From NCBI GenBank assembly GCA_017621205.1, contig JAGATQ010000037.1, positions 186,001 to 250,000 of the forward strand: a stretch of 64,000 bases of DNA, written 5' to 3'. Origin of the DNA: Lachnospira sp. Lineage in GTDB: Bacteria; Bacillota; Clostridia; Lachnospirales; Lachnospiraceae. How positions within the stretch are numbered: position 1 is the first letter of the stretch; each line of letters starts with the position of its first letter. Below the pieces are notes generated by a model. That model had not been told where the DNA came from and did not search any database. It was given only the letters and a program-made list of their open reading frames with translations. Shown piece after piece: positions 34,542 through 42,936 of this stretch. Both the position numbers and the translations under genes were made by a program.

Positions 34542-36770
34542 CATGTTATTTCGGCATTCTTTGCAGGAGGGACCAGGCTCCATGTGATATTTTGCACAAA
34601 TCTCTAATATATCTTGGTAGAGAAATAATAATGTTTGATTAGATGGAGGCACCATAGATTCAAGTTTGGTTCCAATCATTGGTCTAAAAATAGAGAACAT
34701 AGGCTGAATTCCCATTTTGCATAAATGTTCAGTTGCCTCCAACAATAATTCCCTTTGATTTAACCCTACAATAAGAGCCGTTCGTACGTTGCCTTCTTTC
34801 CCCCAAATGTTTGTACTCTCACATAGTGCATTGATGTAATGCGATAATGGTATCTTTCCCTTTCCAGGCATTAATTTTTGAGCTATTGTGCGATCCCATA
34901 TCTCTATATTAAAGGCAACCTCCGTAATACCTGCGTCTTTATAATCTTGTAAAATTTCCAGTTTAGTGGGCGGAAGACTCATTAAATAGATAGATATATT
35001 TTTATTTCTAGCACGTATTTTTTTTGCTAAAGAAATAATTTGATTTGATTCTGTTAAAGGGTCTCCAGAACCTCCTCCAATCAATATATGCCGAAAAGTT
35101 GGATGTGGTAATAATGTATCTAATACTTCATCAAAATCTGATTGTGCAAAATCAATAGCTTGTTCCGGTAAATTACAAAAGAAACAGCCTTTGCCTGCTT
35201 TTTTAAATGTGCAAATTGATTCATGCTTTAAACGTAATCGATCTGTTGATAAATAAGCAATTCTATTAAAAGGAACACCATCTTGGGTAAATCTGTTTTC
35301 CCAATCTGGTTCAAGTTCTAGTGTGACCTCTGATAGCATTTTGTTATAATGGCAAATTGTTAGCTTTTTGTCATAACAGATTGTAAATGGTGATAATTCT
35401 CCGAACTTAAGATTAATAGGTGAATTAATCGGGATGCCATTTGCGAGCTTGAAATCTATGGCACTAAATACAGCTTTTTTAATAAGACCTTTTGATTTCA
35501 GATAGCACTGTGCTTCATCTGTGATATTGCATCCTTGATTAATAAGTGCTATCTTTAATCCCATTACAGTATTAATATTGTCCTTTAAATATTTTTCTTC
35601 TCCATGTATATTTGAATATATATCACATTTTAAATCAGTATTAATGGATGCAATGTTTGTTTGGAAAATAATACTATAACAATAGGCGTCCTCCTCAGTA
35701 GGCAGTTGTGGATTCCAACCATCAGTAACAATCTGCTTTACATATTTGCTGGAAGCGGCTTTCTGAAAGACATAATACAAATGTTTTGCACCACTCGTAT
35801 ATAGATATTTATAAAAGCTATAGTTTATCATTATCTGCTCGACAGAAGTGTCCAAACTGCATTGGTCATAAAAAGCTGCTAAATTCATTTTTGATAATGA
35901 GGGTAATCCATTCTCTTCTAACGCAATATTGATTAAAAAGCTTGATGCCTGATACCTTGGATTTATTTCTAAAAAATAAAGTTGATTTTCTGCTGCAAGG
36001 AAATCTAGACCTATAATTCCTCGATATCCTATTTCTTTTATATGTGTTAGTATAATGTTTGCATATTCTTTGAGCTTTTTTGTAATATTGGGAGGCATAA
36101 AGCAGGCAGCAATATAGTCAGCACCATGGTATATAATACGTTCTCTATCCCGCTCTGAAAGTTGTAGAGAAGGTGGTAATAAAATTGTATTTTTTTCACC
36201 AATTATTGCATTAATATTTATTGCAAAACTTTTATGAATATACGGTGAAATAATAAAAAGTTCCTTATAATTCTTTTTAAGAACAGAAAGCATTCCGTTT
36301 CCCTTGGTGAGAATAAATGTACCTAAGCCGCCTGAACTTTTGCTTTGTTGCACTACATATTGTTCCGAACATCCTAAACTGTTTTCTAATTCTTGAAATG
36401 ACAAATAGGGGGCGTCCAAGACAACAGAGGGGAGAACTGGCACATAACGTCGGAGCCAATATCTTGTATATATTTTATCGTTTAATAGATTTAATAAATT
36501 TTTGTCGTTAAGACACAGTATATATTGGTGTAGGGAACTGCTTAGGTAATATGCTGTTTTAGGATTATAAAATACAAATTTTGCATCAGAATGTTGCTCA
36601 AGAATTCGAAGCATTTCCATTTTAATAAACTTATTAAATTTACTTCCATATATTTTTGCCTCACGAAACGGTTGCATATTTTTGCCTGAATAATAGCATA
36701 TTGAATCTGAAAAAAGTGTATCATAAGCACAGTCTATATCTCTAGGACCTACCCAAACAAAATAACTCAT
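34530..36770 (-). CDS. ATP-grasp / radical SAM fusion protein, inside cassette
   Basis: The 746-residue protein has an N-terminal ATP-grasp domain (about 80-300) with the glycine loop QQSKSSGGLG at 141-150 and metal-binding end GLDFLAAENQLYFLEINPR (D256, E268, N270). Its C-terminal half is radical SAM: C520, C529 and C532 in a CX8CX2C spacing, then a GGGSGDP motif (565-571), and a final CKEC at 736-739. ATP-grasp enzymes join carboxylates to amines; radical SAM enzymes perform radical chemistry, so a modified peptide or small-molecule product is plausible, but the substrate is unknown. The start at 36770 has aggagg six bases ahead, inside the repeat arm. The gene is AT-rich relative to its neighbours. 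Confidence 0.85.
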   Translation of the reverse strand: MSYFVWVGPRDIDCAYDTLFSDSICYYSGKNMQPFREAKIYGSKFNKFIKMEMLRILEQHSDAKFVFYNPKTAYYLSSSLHQYILCLNDKNLLNLLNDKIYTRYWLRRYVPVLPSVVLDAPYLSFQELENSLGCSEQYVVQQSKSSGGLGTFILTKGNGMLSVLKKNYKELFIISPYIHKSFAININAIIGEKNTILLPPSLQLSERDRERIIYHGADYIAACFMPPNITKKLKEYANIILTHIKEIGYRGIIGLDFLAAENQLYFLEINPRYQASSFLINIALEENGLPSLSKMNLAAFYDQCSLDTSVEQIMINYSFYKYLYTSGAKHLYYVFQKAASSKYVKQIVTDGWNPQLPTEEDAYCYSIIFQTNIASINTDLKCDIYSNIHGEEKYLKDNINTVMGLKIALINQGCNITDEAQCYLKSKGLIKKAVFSAIDFKLANGIPINSPINLKFGELSPFTICYDKKLTICHYNKMLSEVTLELEPDWENRFTQDGVPFNRIAYLSTDRLRLKHESICTFKKAGKGCFFCNLPEQAIDFAQSDFDEVLDTLLPHPTFRHILIGGGSGDPLTESNQIISLAKKIRARNKNISIYLMSLPPTKLEILQDYKDAGITEVAFNIEIWDRTIAQKLMPGKGKIPLSHYINALCESTNIWGKEGNVRTALIVGLNQRELLLEATEHLCKMGIQPMFSIFRPMIGTKLESMVPPSNQTLLFLYQDILEICAKYHMEPGPSCKECRNNMLAL

Positions 36771-36877
36771 CATTTTCCTCCTGTGTGCCATAAAACTATA
36801 GTTGATACTAAACGTTTAACTAATAAACTATTAGCGATAAAACTAACAGATAATAAAGTGTTATCCTTTATTTTCTA
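36769..36877 (-). repeat. Right arm of 109-bp perfect inverted repeat
   Basis: This is the inverted partner of 32824-32932. It ends at the start codon region of the radical SAM gene and carries its aggagg ribosome binding site. Outside it, on the right, lies the external promoter (36911-36939). Confidence 0.95.
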
Positions 36878-36910
36878 GTCAAATAGATAGTTCTAACTAC
36901 CTGCACAAAT

Positions 36911-36939
36911 AATATAGCATATATCTTCACAAAAGTCAC
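36911..36939 (-). promoter_or_regulatory. Promoter pointing into the invertible cassette from the right
   Basis: On the minus strand: -35 GTGACT (36939-36934), exactly 17 bp, then -10 TATATT (36916-36911) preceded by TGC, an extended -10. It lies 34 bp outside the repeat arm, so it would transcribe whichever gene occupies the right side of the cassette: here the ATP-grasp/radical SAM gene. The prediction rests on consensus match only. Confidence 0.6.
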
Positions 36940-37110
36940 CACAATTCTACAAAATTTATTAAAAACTAAAAATAATTCGAATCTCCCATATTAACTCCTC
37001 CTAACGCATCCCCTCTAGCATTCCCCCCAATAATATGCTAAAATACCCCATAGCAACCATAAATCTAATTATAATACATATACAAAGAAAATAAAAACAG
37101 GAGAACAACA

Positions 37111-37611
37111 GTGGAACTTTGGGATATTTACGACAAGAATAAAAACAGGACAGGAAGAACAATGAAACGCAACGACTGGTGTCTTAAGGATGATGAATAT
37201 CATCTAACGGTGCTGGGGGTCGTTCGGAATCTGGAAGGCAAATATTTAATTACCAAGAGGGTTATGACGAAGGCGTGGGCTCCCGGTTGGTGGGAAGTAT
37301 CCGGGGGTGCTGCCATGGCAGGAGAGGAATCGGAAGATGCTGTGCAACGGGAAGTGTTAGAGGAAACCGGACTGGATGTCAGTAAGGCAGAGGGTGGTTA
37401 TATGTTTACCTATCATCGAGAGAACCCCGGCAAGGGTGATAATTATTTTGTCGATGTTTATCGCTTTACCATGGATTTTAACGAATCAGATGTCAAGCCG
37501 CAGGAAGAAGAGACGGATGGTTTTTGTCTTGCTACGCTTCTGGAGATACAAGAACTGGCGGCTAAGGGCATATTCCTTCATTATGATAGCATTAAGAAAG
37601 TATTTGAGTAA
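37111..37611 (+). CDS. NUDIX hydrolase, GTG start
   Basis: This 166-residue protein has a NUDIX box GGAAMAGEESEDAVQREVLEETGL (about 65-88), with the catalytic REVLEE core. The N-terminal MELWDIYDKNKNRTGR resembles the isopentenyl-diphosphate-isomerase-like/YfcD group of NUDIX proteins. The start is GTG with aggagaacaaca ahead. Substrate not predictable. Confidence 0.88.
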   Translation: MELWDIYDKNKNRTGRTMKRNDWCLKDDEYHLTVLGVVRNLEGKYLITKRVMTKAWAPGWWEVSGGAAMAGEESEDAVQREVLEETGLDVSKAEGGYMFTYHRENPGKGDNYFVDVYRFTMDFNESDVKPQEEETDGFCLATLLEIQELAAKGIFLHYDSIKKVFE

Positions 37612-37737
37612 AACATCTTATTATGTCAGTCGCAGTCATAATAGCAAATTTTTTAGGAAAAGATAGAAGAGCATTAAATATTATGTTGCAATTTCTATGT
37701 TGCTCACCGAAACCCGCAACTGGGAGGAGGTGTCTGG

Positions 37738-37836
37738 ATGGAAGTTGTAATCTCTTTTTTAGTTACTGTCGTGGGCGGTGTGGTTTGCCACCTCATTGTC
37801 AAATGGCTTGATAGTGACCATAAGGGCAACAAATAG
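37738..37836 (+). CDS. Small hydrophobic peptide, candidate Fst-like type I toxin
   Basis: A 32-codon frame starting after a very strong tgggaggaggtgtctgg encodes a single hydrophobic helix (residues 4-21) followed by KWLD and a charged tail ending GNK. The helix, tryptophan and charged C-terminus are the pattern of Fst/Ldr-type membrane toxins and of small proteins often seen in gut Firmicutes. A strong hairpin (37873-37908) 36 bp downstream could end both its message and a convergent antisense RNA, as in the par locus. No antisense promoter was demonstrated. Confidence 0.6.
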   Translation: MEVVISFLVTVVGGVVCHLIVKWLDSDHKGNK

Positions 37837-37872
37837 TCTACCGGGTGCTTTGCCGGTATAAAAGAAAAGAAA

Positions 37873-37912
37873 AATCCCCAAACTGTGCTGGAACACGGTT
37901 TGGGGATTCATT
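37873..37912. terminator. Strong hairpin downstream of the small peptide gene
   Basis: aatccccaaac (37873-37883) pairs perfectly with gtttggggatt (37898-37908), followed by cattctttt on the plus strand and preceded by aaaagaaaaga, which gives a T-rich tail on the minus strand. It can act in both directions. Confidence 0.8.
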
Positions 37913-38069
37913 CTTTTGTCCAAATGGACTTGTAATCTCTTTTTGCCTATTGGCATTATAGCATATGCACAAAGCTTTTGCAATATGTAAAAGTTTATTA
38001 AAAATCTATTCTTATTTGGTATCAATCAATATATAATGCTAGAATCAATGAGGTTATTTCTCAAAATTC

Positions 38070-39380
38070 CTACAAAATATCTATGTATTCTCCAGCCAGA
38101 GCCTTATTCATGCTTCGCACCGCACAGAACTTACCGCACATGCTGCAGGTGTCGCTGTGGTCGTCCTCCGGGCTTCTGCTGTCACGGATTGCCTTAGCGG
38201 TTTCCGGGTCAAGGGCGCAGGCATATTGTGTTTCCCAGTCGAGGTTTTTTCTGGCATCCGACATTTTATCATCGATATCTCTGGCATGCGGAATGCCTTT
38301 GGCAATATCTGCTGCATGAGCAGCAATCTTGGAAGCGATAATTCCCTGTTTGACATCTTCCACGTTGGGCAGGGCAAGATGCTCCGCCGGGGTAACATAG
38401 CACAGGAAAGCAGCCCCGCTCATGGCGGCTACTGCACCACCGATGGCACTGGTGATGTGGTCGTATCCCGGTGCGATGTCGGTGACTAGGGGACCTAATA
38501 CATAAAAGGGTGCTCCCATGCAAATGCTTTTCTGAACCTCCATATTAGCGGCAACCTGATTCAGAGGGACATGTCCTGGTCCTTCTACCATGACTTGAAC
38601 ATTGTGTTCCCATGCCCGTTTGGTAAGCTCTCCTAACCGTACCAGCTCTTCAATCTGGCACACATCCGTGGCATCGGCAAGACAGCCTGGGCGACAGGCA
38701 TCTCCCAGGGAGATGGTGACATCGTGTTCCTCACAGATATCTAATAGTTCATCGTAATATTCGTAAAATGGATTCTCCTCGCCGGTCATGCTCATCCATG
38801 CAAATACCAGACTTCCTCCCCGGCTGACGATATTCATTTTCCGTTTATGTTTTTTAATCTGTTCAATCGTTTTTCGTGTGATACCGCAGTGCAGTGTCAC
38901 AAAATCTACTCCGTCCTCAGCATGCATTCGGACAACATCAATAAAATCCTTTGCAGTTAAGGTGGCAAGGTCTCTCTGATAATGGATGACGCTGTCATAA
39001 ACTGGAACGGTGCCAATCATGGCGGGACATTCACTGGTTAGTTTCTGGCGAAATGGCTGGGTATTACCGTGGCTGGACAAATCCATAATGGCTTCTGCAC
39101 CAAGCTCGACGGCGCTCATTACTTTTTTCATCTCAATATCATAGTCCTTACAATCTCTGGAAACTCCAAGATTGACATTGATTTTGGTGCGGAGCATACT
39201 TCCTACACCCTCTGGTTCCAAGCAGGTATGGTGTTTGTTGGCACATATAGCAACCTTGCCTTCTGCAACCAAGCTTCGCAATTGTTCGGGGTTCATATAC
39301 TCCTTCTTTGCAACGATTTCCATTTCCTTTGTTAAGATGCCTTTTCTCGCTGCATCCATCTGTGTAGTATAGTTACTCAT
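38070..39380 (-). CDS. thiC: Phosphomethylpyrimidine synthase
   Basis: The 436-residue enzyme converts aminoimidazole ribotide to hydroxymethylpyrimidine phosphate in thiamine synthesis, using radical SAM chemistry. Its cluster-binding motif is at the C-terminus, CSMCGKFC (CX2CX4C), as is characteristic of ThiC. The start at 39380 is chosen for aaaggagaactac just ahead. A TPP riboswitch lies in its leader. No other thiamine gene is adjacent. Confidence 0.97.
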   Translation of the reverse strand: MSNYTTQMDAARKGILTKEMEIVAKKEYMNPEQLRSLVAEGKVAICANKHHTCLEPEGVGSMLRTKINVNLGVSRDCKDYDIEMKKVMSAVELGAEAIMDLSSHGNTQPFRQKLTSECPAMIGTVPVYDSVIHYQRDLATLTAKDFIDVVRMHAEDGVDFVTLHCGITRKTIEQIKKHKRKMNIVSRGGSLVFAWMSMTGEENPFYEYYDELLDICEEHDVTISLGDACRPGCLADATDVCQIEELVRLGELTKRAWEHNVQVMVEGPGHVPLNQVAANMEVQKSICMGAPFYVLGPLVTDIAPGYDHITSAIGGAVAAMSGAAFLCYVTPAEHLALPNVEDVKQGIIASKIAAHAADIAKGIPHARDIDDKMSDARKNLDWETQYACALDPETAKAIRDSRSPEDDHSDTCSMCGKFCAVRSMNKALAGEYIDIL

Positions 39381-39389
39381 GTAGTTCTC

Positions 39390-39475
39390 CTTTCCCTTCG
39401 GTGGCATTATCCACATCAGGTCGCCGGTCGGGACAAACAGTCCCCTCTCAGCCGGTTTACACCAGCTCCCGGATA
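39390..39475 (-). ncRNA. TPP riboswitch (THI element)
   Basis: On the minus strand the leader shows the conserved TPP aptamer: gggagctggtgtaaa, ccggctgagagggg, gaccggcgacctgatgtg, ggataatgccaccgaaggg. The ctgagagg and ggataatgcc blocks are diagnostic. It lies between the promoter and the thiC ribosome binding site, so thiamine diphosphate should lower thiC expression, probably at translation because the aptamer end is next to the Shine-Dalgarno. Confidence 0.95.
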
Positions 39476-39484
39476 TTTTTTTCT

Positions 39485-39513
39485 ATTATAAGGTTATTTT
39501 TCATAGATTGCAA
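39485..39513 (-). promoter_or_regulatory. thiC promoter
   Basis: On the minus strand: -35 TTGCAA (39513-39508), 17-bp spacer, -10 TATAAT (39490-39485). The start of transcription would fall at the beginning of the riboswitch. Confidence 0.8.
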
Positions 39514-39571
39514 CGGTATCTTTTTTCCCTTTTTCGTGATAAACTACCATGAGAGAAAGGCGTGAAATAGA

Positions 39572-40984
39572 ATGAAGCTAGAGGAAAATAAATTTGAGGA
39601 CGAGATAGGGCAGGCTATGGAAGACAATCCTTTGGAGACGGAACCAGTCGGCAAACTGATTGCCCGTTTTGCCATTCCAGCGACCATTAGTATGCTGGTA
39701 AGCTCTCTTTATAATATTGTAGACCAGATATTTATTGGAAGGGGAGTAGGGCTGCTTGGCAATGCGGCAACCAATGTAGCTTTTCCCATATCTATTATTT
39801 GCACGGCTACCGCACTGATGCTTGGAATTGGTAGTGCTTCTAATTATAATTTGCAGGCAGGAGCAGGTAACCAGAAGCGGGCGAGCCAGATTGCGGGGAC
39901 AGGGCTCTCGATGCTTGTGCTTTCCGGTACGGCTATTATGCTGCTTGTACTGTTGTTTTTGGAACCCTTAATTCATATATTTGGTGTGACGAAGGAAGTA
40001 CTTCCCTATGCGATTGACTATACAAGCATTACTGCATTTGGTATTCCCTTTTTAATTCTGACGACAGGGGGAAATCATATTATCCGGGCAGATCGGAGTC
40101 CTACTTATTCTATGACCTGTATGTTATCCGGAGCGGTTATTAATACGATATTGGACCCTTTATTTATCTTTGGATTTCATTGGGGAATGAAGGGAGCGGC
40201 AGCAGCAACGATTATTGGGCAAATTATTTCCGGTATTATGGTAGTGGTATATTTTGCCCGTTTCCGTAAGATGAAGTTGGAAAGAAAAATGCTGATTCCA
40301 AGGTGGATGTTCACCAAAAAGATTATGGCGCTTGGAATGGCATCCTGTGTCAATCAGGTCGCTATGGCAATTGTGCAGATTACGATGAATAATATTCTGC
40401 GGTATTATGGGGAGCGTTCCATTTATGGGACAGATATTCCTCTTGCCTGTGTAGGTATTATTGCTAAGGTAAATATGATATTTATGGCGTTTTGTATCGG
40501 ACTTTCCCAAGGCTGTCAGCCTATCTGGGGATTTAACCGTGGAGCGAAGCATTATGACAGGGTGAAGCAAACATATCGTATGGCATTTGTGATAGCTATA
40601 TCAGTAGGAATATTCTTTTTCCTCTGTTTTCAGTTATTTCCACGACAGATTACCATGCTGTTTGGAGATGGAAGTGAAGAATATTTTCAATTTGCCGAAC
40701 GGTATTTTCGGATATTTATGCTACTTACCTGCATCAATGGTATTCAGCCGATGTCCTCTGGATTCTTTACCTCTATTGGCAAGGCGAAGCTTGGTGTTGT
40801 GGTATCAGTGACGAGACAGCTTGTTTTTTTGCTGCCCCTTATCGTGCTGCTCCCTAAATTTTTGGGAATTGATGGGGTAATGTATGCGGGGCCGGTGGCA
40901 GATTTGGCAGCAGCGGTGATAGCGATGGGATTTGCTAGAAGAGAGCTTGGAAGGATGACACAGATGGAGGAGAAAGCTTTATAA
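39572..40984 (+). CDS. MATE-family multidrug efflux transporter
   Basis: The 470-residue membrane protein has twelve predicted helices in two similar halves (for example PATISMLVSSLYNIVDQIFIG early in the first half), as in MATE exporters that use ion gradients to expel drugs or metabolites. It lies divergent from thiC, with about 90 bp between the riboswitch and its start, which hints at but does not prove joint control. No specific substrate is evident. Confidence 0.92.
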   Translation: MKLEENKFEDEIGQAMEDNPLETEPVGKLIARFAIPATISMLVSSLYNIVDQIFIGRGVGLLGNAATNVAFPISIICTATALMLGIGSASNYNLQAGAGNQKRASQIAGTGLSMLVLSGTAIMLLVLLFLEPLIHIFGVTKEVLPYAIDYTSITAFGIPFLILTTGGNHIIRADRSPTYSMTCMLSGAVINTILDPLFIFGFHWGMKGAAAATIIGQIISGIMVVVYFARFRKMKLERKMLIPRWMFTKKIMALGMASCVNQVAMAIVQITMNNILRYYGERSIYGTDIPLACVGIIAKVNMIFMAFCIGLSQGCQPIWGFNRGAKHYDRVKQTYRMAFVIAISVGIFFFLCFQLFPRQITMLFGDGSEEYFQFAERYFRIFMLLTCINGIQPMSSGFFTSIGKAKLGVVVSVTRQLVFLLPLIVLLPKFLGIDGVMYAGPVADLAAAVIAMGFARRELGRMTQMEEKAL

Positions 40985-41075
40985 TAGGTTTACCCTCTTT
41001 GACGAAACCACATTTTTGACAACCAGAGGTTGTCAGATTTAACAACTATAAGTTGTTGGACAGACTTTGAAATTC

Positions 41076-41198
41076 ATGCTAACATATTTCTATCAACCAT
41101 TACAAAAATATAAAATCTCCAACTCTATTGAAGAAGGTGCTGTAGAAACAGGAATTATAGTTGCGGATACACCAATAGGTCAGTATAATAGGAGATAG
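41076..41198 (+). other. Short open frame, possible gene remnant
   Basis: Forty codons run from an ATG to a stop five bases before the Rpn-family gene. The hydrophobic and charged pattern is protein-like (EEGAVETGIIVADTPIGQY), but no ribosome binding site is seen and no family is recognised. It may be the tail of a lost gene. Two small hairpins (gacaacc-aga-ggttgtc and caac-tataa-gttg) lie upstream at about 41017-41058. Confidence 0.3.
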
Positions 41199-41202
41199 AA
41201 AT

Positions 41203-42087
41203 ATGAATAAAACAATAGAAAACCAGTACTTTGAAGATGAAAAAAGTTACGAGGAACTAACCATTACCGATAACTTTATGTTTGCCAAGGTAATGTTGAA
41301 TGAACAGTTATGTAAGAAATTCTTGGAGCTGATTCTACATATTAGAATTCGCAGAATCGAATATTATAATGATGAGAAAACCTTAAAAAAGTTTTACCAC
41401 TCTAAGGGGATACGCTTAGATGTATACCTAAACGATGAAAATGGTACAATCTATAATATTGAGATGCAGAATTCCAGACATGCGAATCTTTCCAAACGGA
41501 GCAGATATTATCAGGGGATGATAGATTTAAATTTATTAGAACCAGGAGATGATTATAGTAAGCTGGAACGAAGCTATATTATTTTCATCTGTACCTTTGA
41601 CATGTTTGGAAGAGGAAGGAATATTTATACGTTTGAGAACAGATGTGTTGAGGCACTTGATTTAGTACTGCCAGATGAAGCGGTAAAGGTATTCATCAAT
41701 ACAACAGGAACAGGCGATGACCTCGATGAAGAATTCATGGAATTAATGAATTTCTTTAATGGGGAGCTGGCGACAGCGGGAATTGCGAAAGAATTGCAGG
41801 AGGAAGTAGATAAGGTAAAAAGCAAGGAAGAATGGAGGGTGGAATATATGACGATGATGGAACTGGAACGGCAGAGATATCGGGAAGGCATGGAGCGGGG
41901 AATGGAACATGCAAGGGAGAAATATCGTGAGGGCTTAGAACAGGGAATCAATCAAGGTATCAAAGTATTTGTTGAGATGAGTCGGGAATATGGACTTGAT
42001 GATACAGCAATTATACAAAGAATGCAGGATAAGTTTGGGATATCCTTAGAACAGGCGACCATATATTTAAGAGAATATGGGGAGTAG
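41203..42087 (+). CDS. Rpn-family recombination-promoting nuclease / PD-(D/E)XK nuclease family protein
   Basis: The 294-residue protein opens with the TITDNFMFAKVM stretch of this family and has nuclease residues in GIRLDVYLNDENGTIYNIEMQN (D ... ExQ). A C-terminal segment has a repeated R/E-x-x-R/E-G-x-E pattern (MERGMEHAREKYREG). Such proteins are transposase-like (formerly transposase_31) DNases, common in clostridia in many copies. The start follows taggagatagaaat. No inverted repeats were seen around it. Confidence 0.85.
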   Translation: MNKTIENQYFEDEKSYEELTITDNFMFAKVMLNEQLCKKFLELILHIRIRRIEYYNDEKTLKKFYHSKGIRLDVYLNDENGTIYNIEMQNSRHANLSKRSRYYQGMIDLNLLEPGDDYSKLERSYIIFICTFDMFGRGRNIYTFENRCVEALDLVLPDEAVKVFINTTGTGDDLDEEFMELMNFFNGELATAGIAKELQEEVDKVKSKEEWRVEYMTMMELERQRYREGMERGMEHAREKYREGLEQGINQGIKVFVEMSREYGLDDTAIIQRMQDKFGISLEQATIYLREYGE

Positions 42088-42156
42088 GCATCTAAAAGAT
42101 GTATGTTAATCTATGTAAGTATGAGTAAGAGAATGAAATAAAAAGCTGTTTTTAAT

Positions 42157-42200
42157 CCGCCAGTTGCAGATATTTTTTGTGACTGGCGGTGTTGTTGTTT
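42157..42200 (+). terminator. Terminator after Rpn-family gene
   Basis: ccgccagt (42157-42164) pairs with actggcgg (42182-42189), followed by tgttgttgttt. Confidence 0.65.
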
Positions 42201-42250
42201 GGGGCGATGACTCATTGCATGCAAATTATTTTTGAATTAGAAAACTCATC

Positions 42251-42277
42251 TGAAACATTTTCTACATTTCCCACGTC
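42251..42277 (+). promoter_or_regulatory. ECF-sigma-type promoter, probable autoregulation
   Basis: TGAAAC (42251-42256), 17 bases, and CGTC (42274-42277) match the Bacillus-type ECF pattern (TGAAAC-N16/17-CGTM). It lies about 130 bp upstream of the ECF sigma gene, so the sigma factor probably activates its own operon. Confidence 0.65.
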
Positions 42278-42405
42278 TTTATATTAGAATCGGTTCTTAA
42301 TGGTTCTATAATCCCGGGTAATTATATTTTAACTCAAACTTTAAGGATGAAGTCTGAGTAACTAAAAAATGAAGTATGCATGCTGTAAAAGAGGAGGCAA
42401 ATTCT

Positions 42406-42918
42406 ATGATAAAGCTAATTAAGAAAGCACAAGGAGGAGATGCAGATGCATTTACCGATTTGATGGATTGCCACATGCAAATGATGTATAAGACAGCAAG
42501 GGCGATTTTGTATTCAGATGAGGATGTGGCGGATGCGGTACAGGATACGATTTTATGCTGTTGGGAAAACCTTGCAACATTGAGGAAACCTTCAGGATTT
42601 CGTAGCTGGCTTATTAGAATTCTCGTAAATAAATGTAACGATGTACTGAGGAAGAAACAGATGTTTGTGTATTGTAGCGAGGTGCCGGAACTGGCAGATC
42701 CTAGTCAGGAGTTTGAAAATGTAGAATGGAAGGAAGCATTAAAGACCTTGGATGAAAAGTATCGTCTTGTTATTATGTTATATTATGTGGAGGGATTTAA
42801 GACAAGGGAAATTAGTCAGATTCTGGAGCTTCCAGAAGCGACAATTCGAACAAGGCTATCAAGGGCAAGGAAGAAGGTTGCAGATATTTATCAGCTTTCA
42901 TTGCAGAGTATATTGTAG
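42406..42918 (+). CDS. ECF-type RNA polymerase sigma factor
   Basis: The 170-residue protein has region 2 (about 10-80; YSDEDVADAVQDTILCCWE) and region 4 (about 110-160; LPEATIRTRLSRARKKV) of sigma-70, without regions 1 and 3, as in extracytoplasmic-function sigma factors. Start 42406 follows gaggaggcaaattct; an in-frame upstream ATG at 42376 precedes this site. The next gene begins 18 bp after its stop and encodes a membrane protein likely to be its anti-sigma factor. Confidence 0.93.
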   Translation: MIKLIKKAQGGDADAFTDLMDCHMQMMYKTARAILYSDEDVADAVQDTILCCWENLATLRKPSGFRSWLIRILVNKCNDVLRKKQMFVYCSEVPELADPSQEFENVEWKEALKTLDEKYRLVIMLYYVEGFKTREISQILELPEATIRTRLSRARKKVADIYQLSLQSIL

Positions 42919-42936
42919 ATAGAAAGGGTGCTTAGT

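Larger units (their letters stand above)
42088..42405. other. Intergenic region with terminator and ECF promoter
   Basis: This 318-bp gap holds a terminator for the nuclease gene (42157-42200) and the ECF-type promoter described below. No further coding frame was found. Confidence 0.7.

Noticed and set aside
32824-36877. Inverted repeat pair as ends of an insertion sequence or transposon
   Set aside because: No transposase lies between the arms, no target duplication flanks them, and the arms carry gene leaders. An invertible cassette worked by the adjacent recombinase explains the layout better.
37623-37811. 62-codon frame overlapping the small hydrophobic peptide
   Set aside because: No ribosome binding site, basic/cysteine-rich composition, and a better-supported frame starts at 37738 after ggaggagg.
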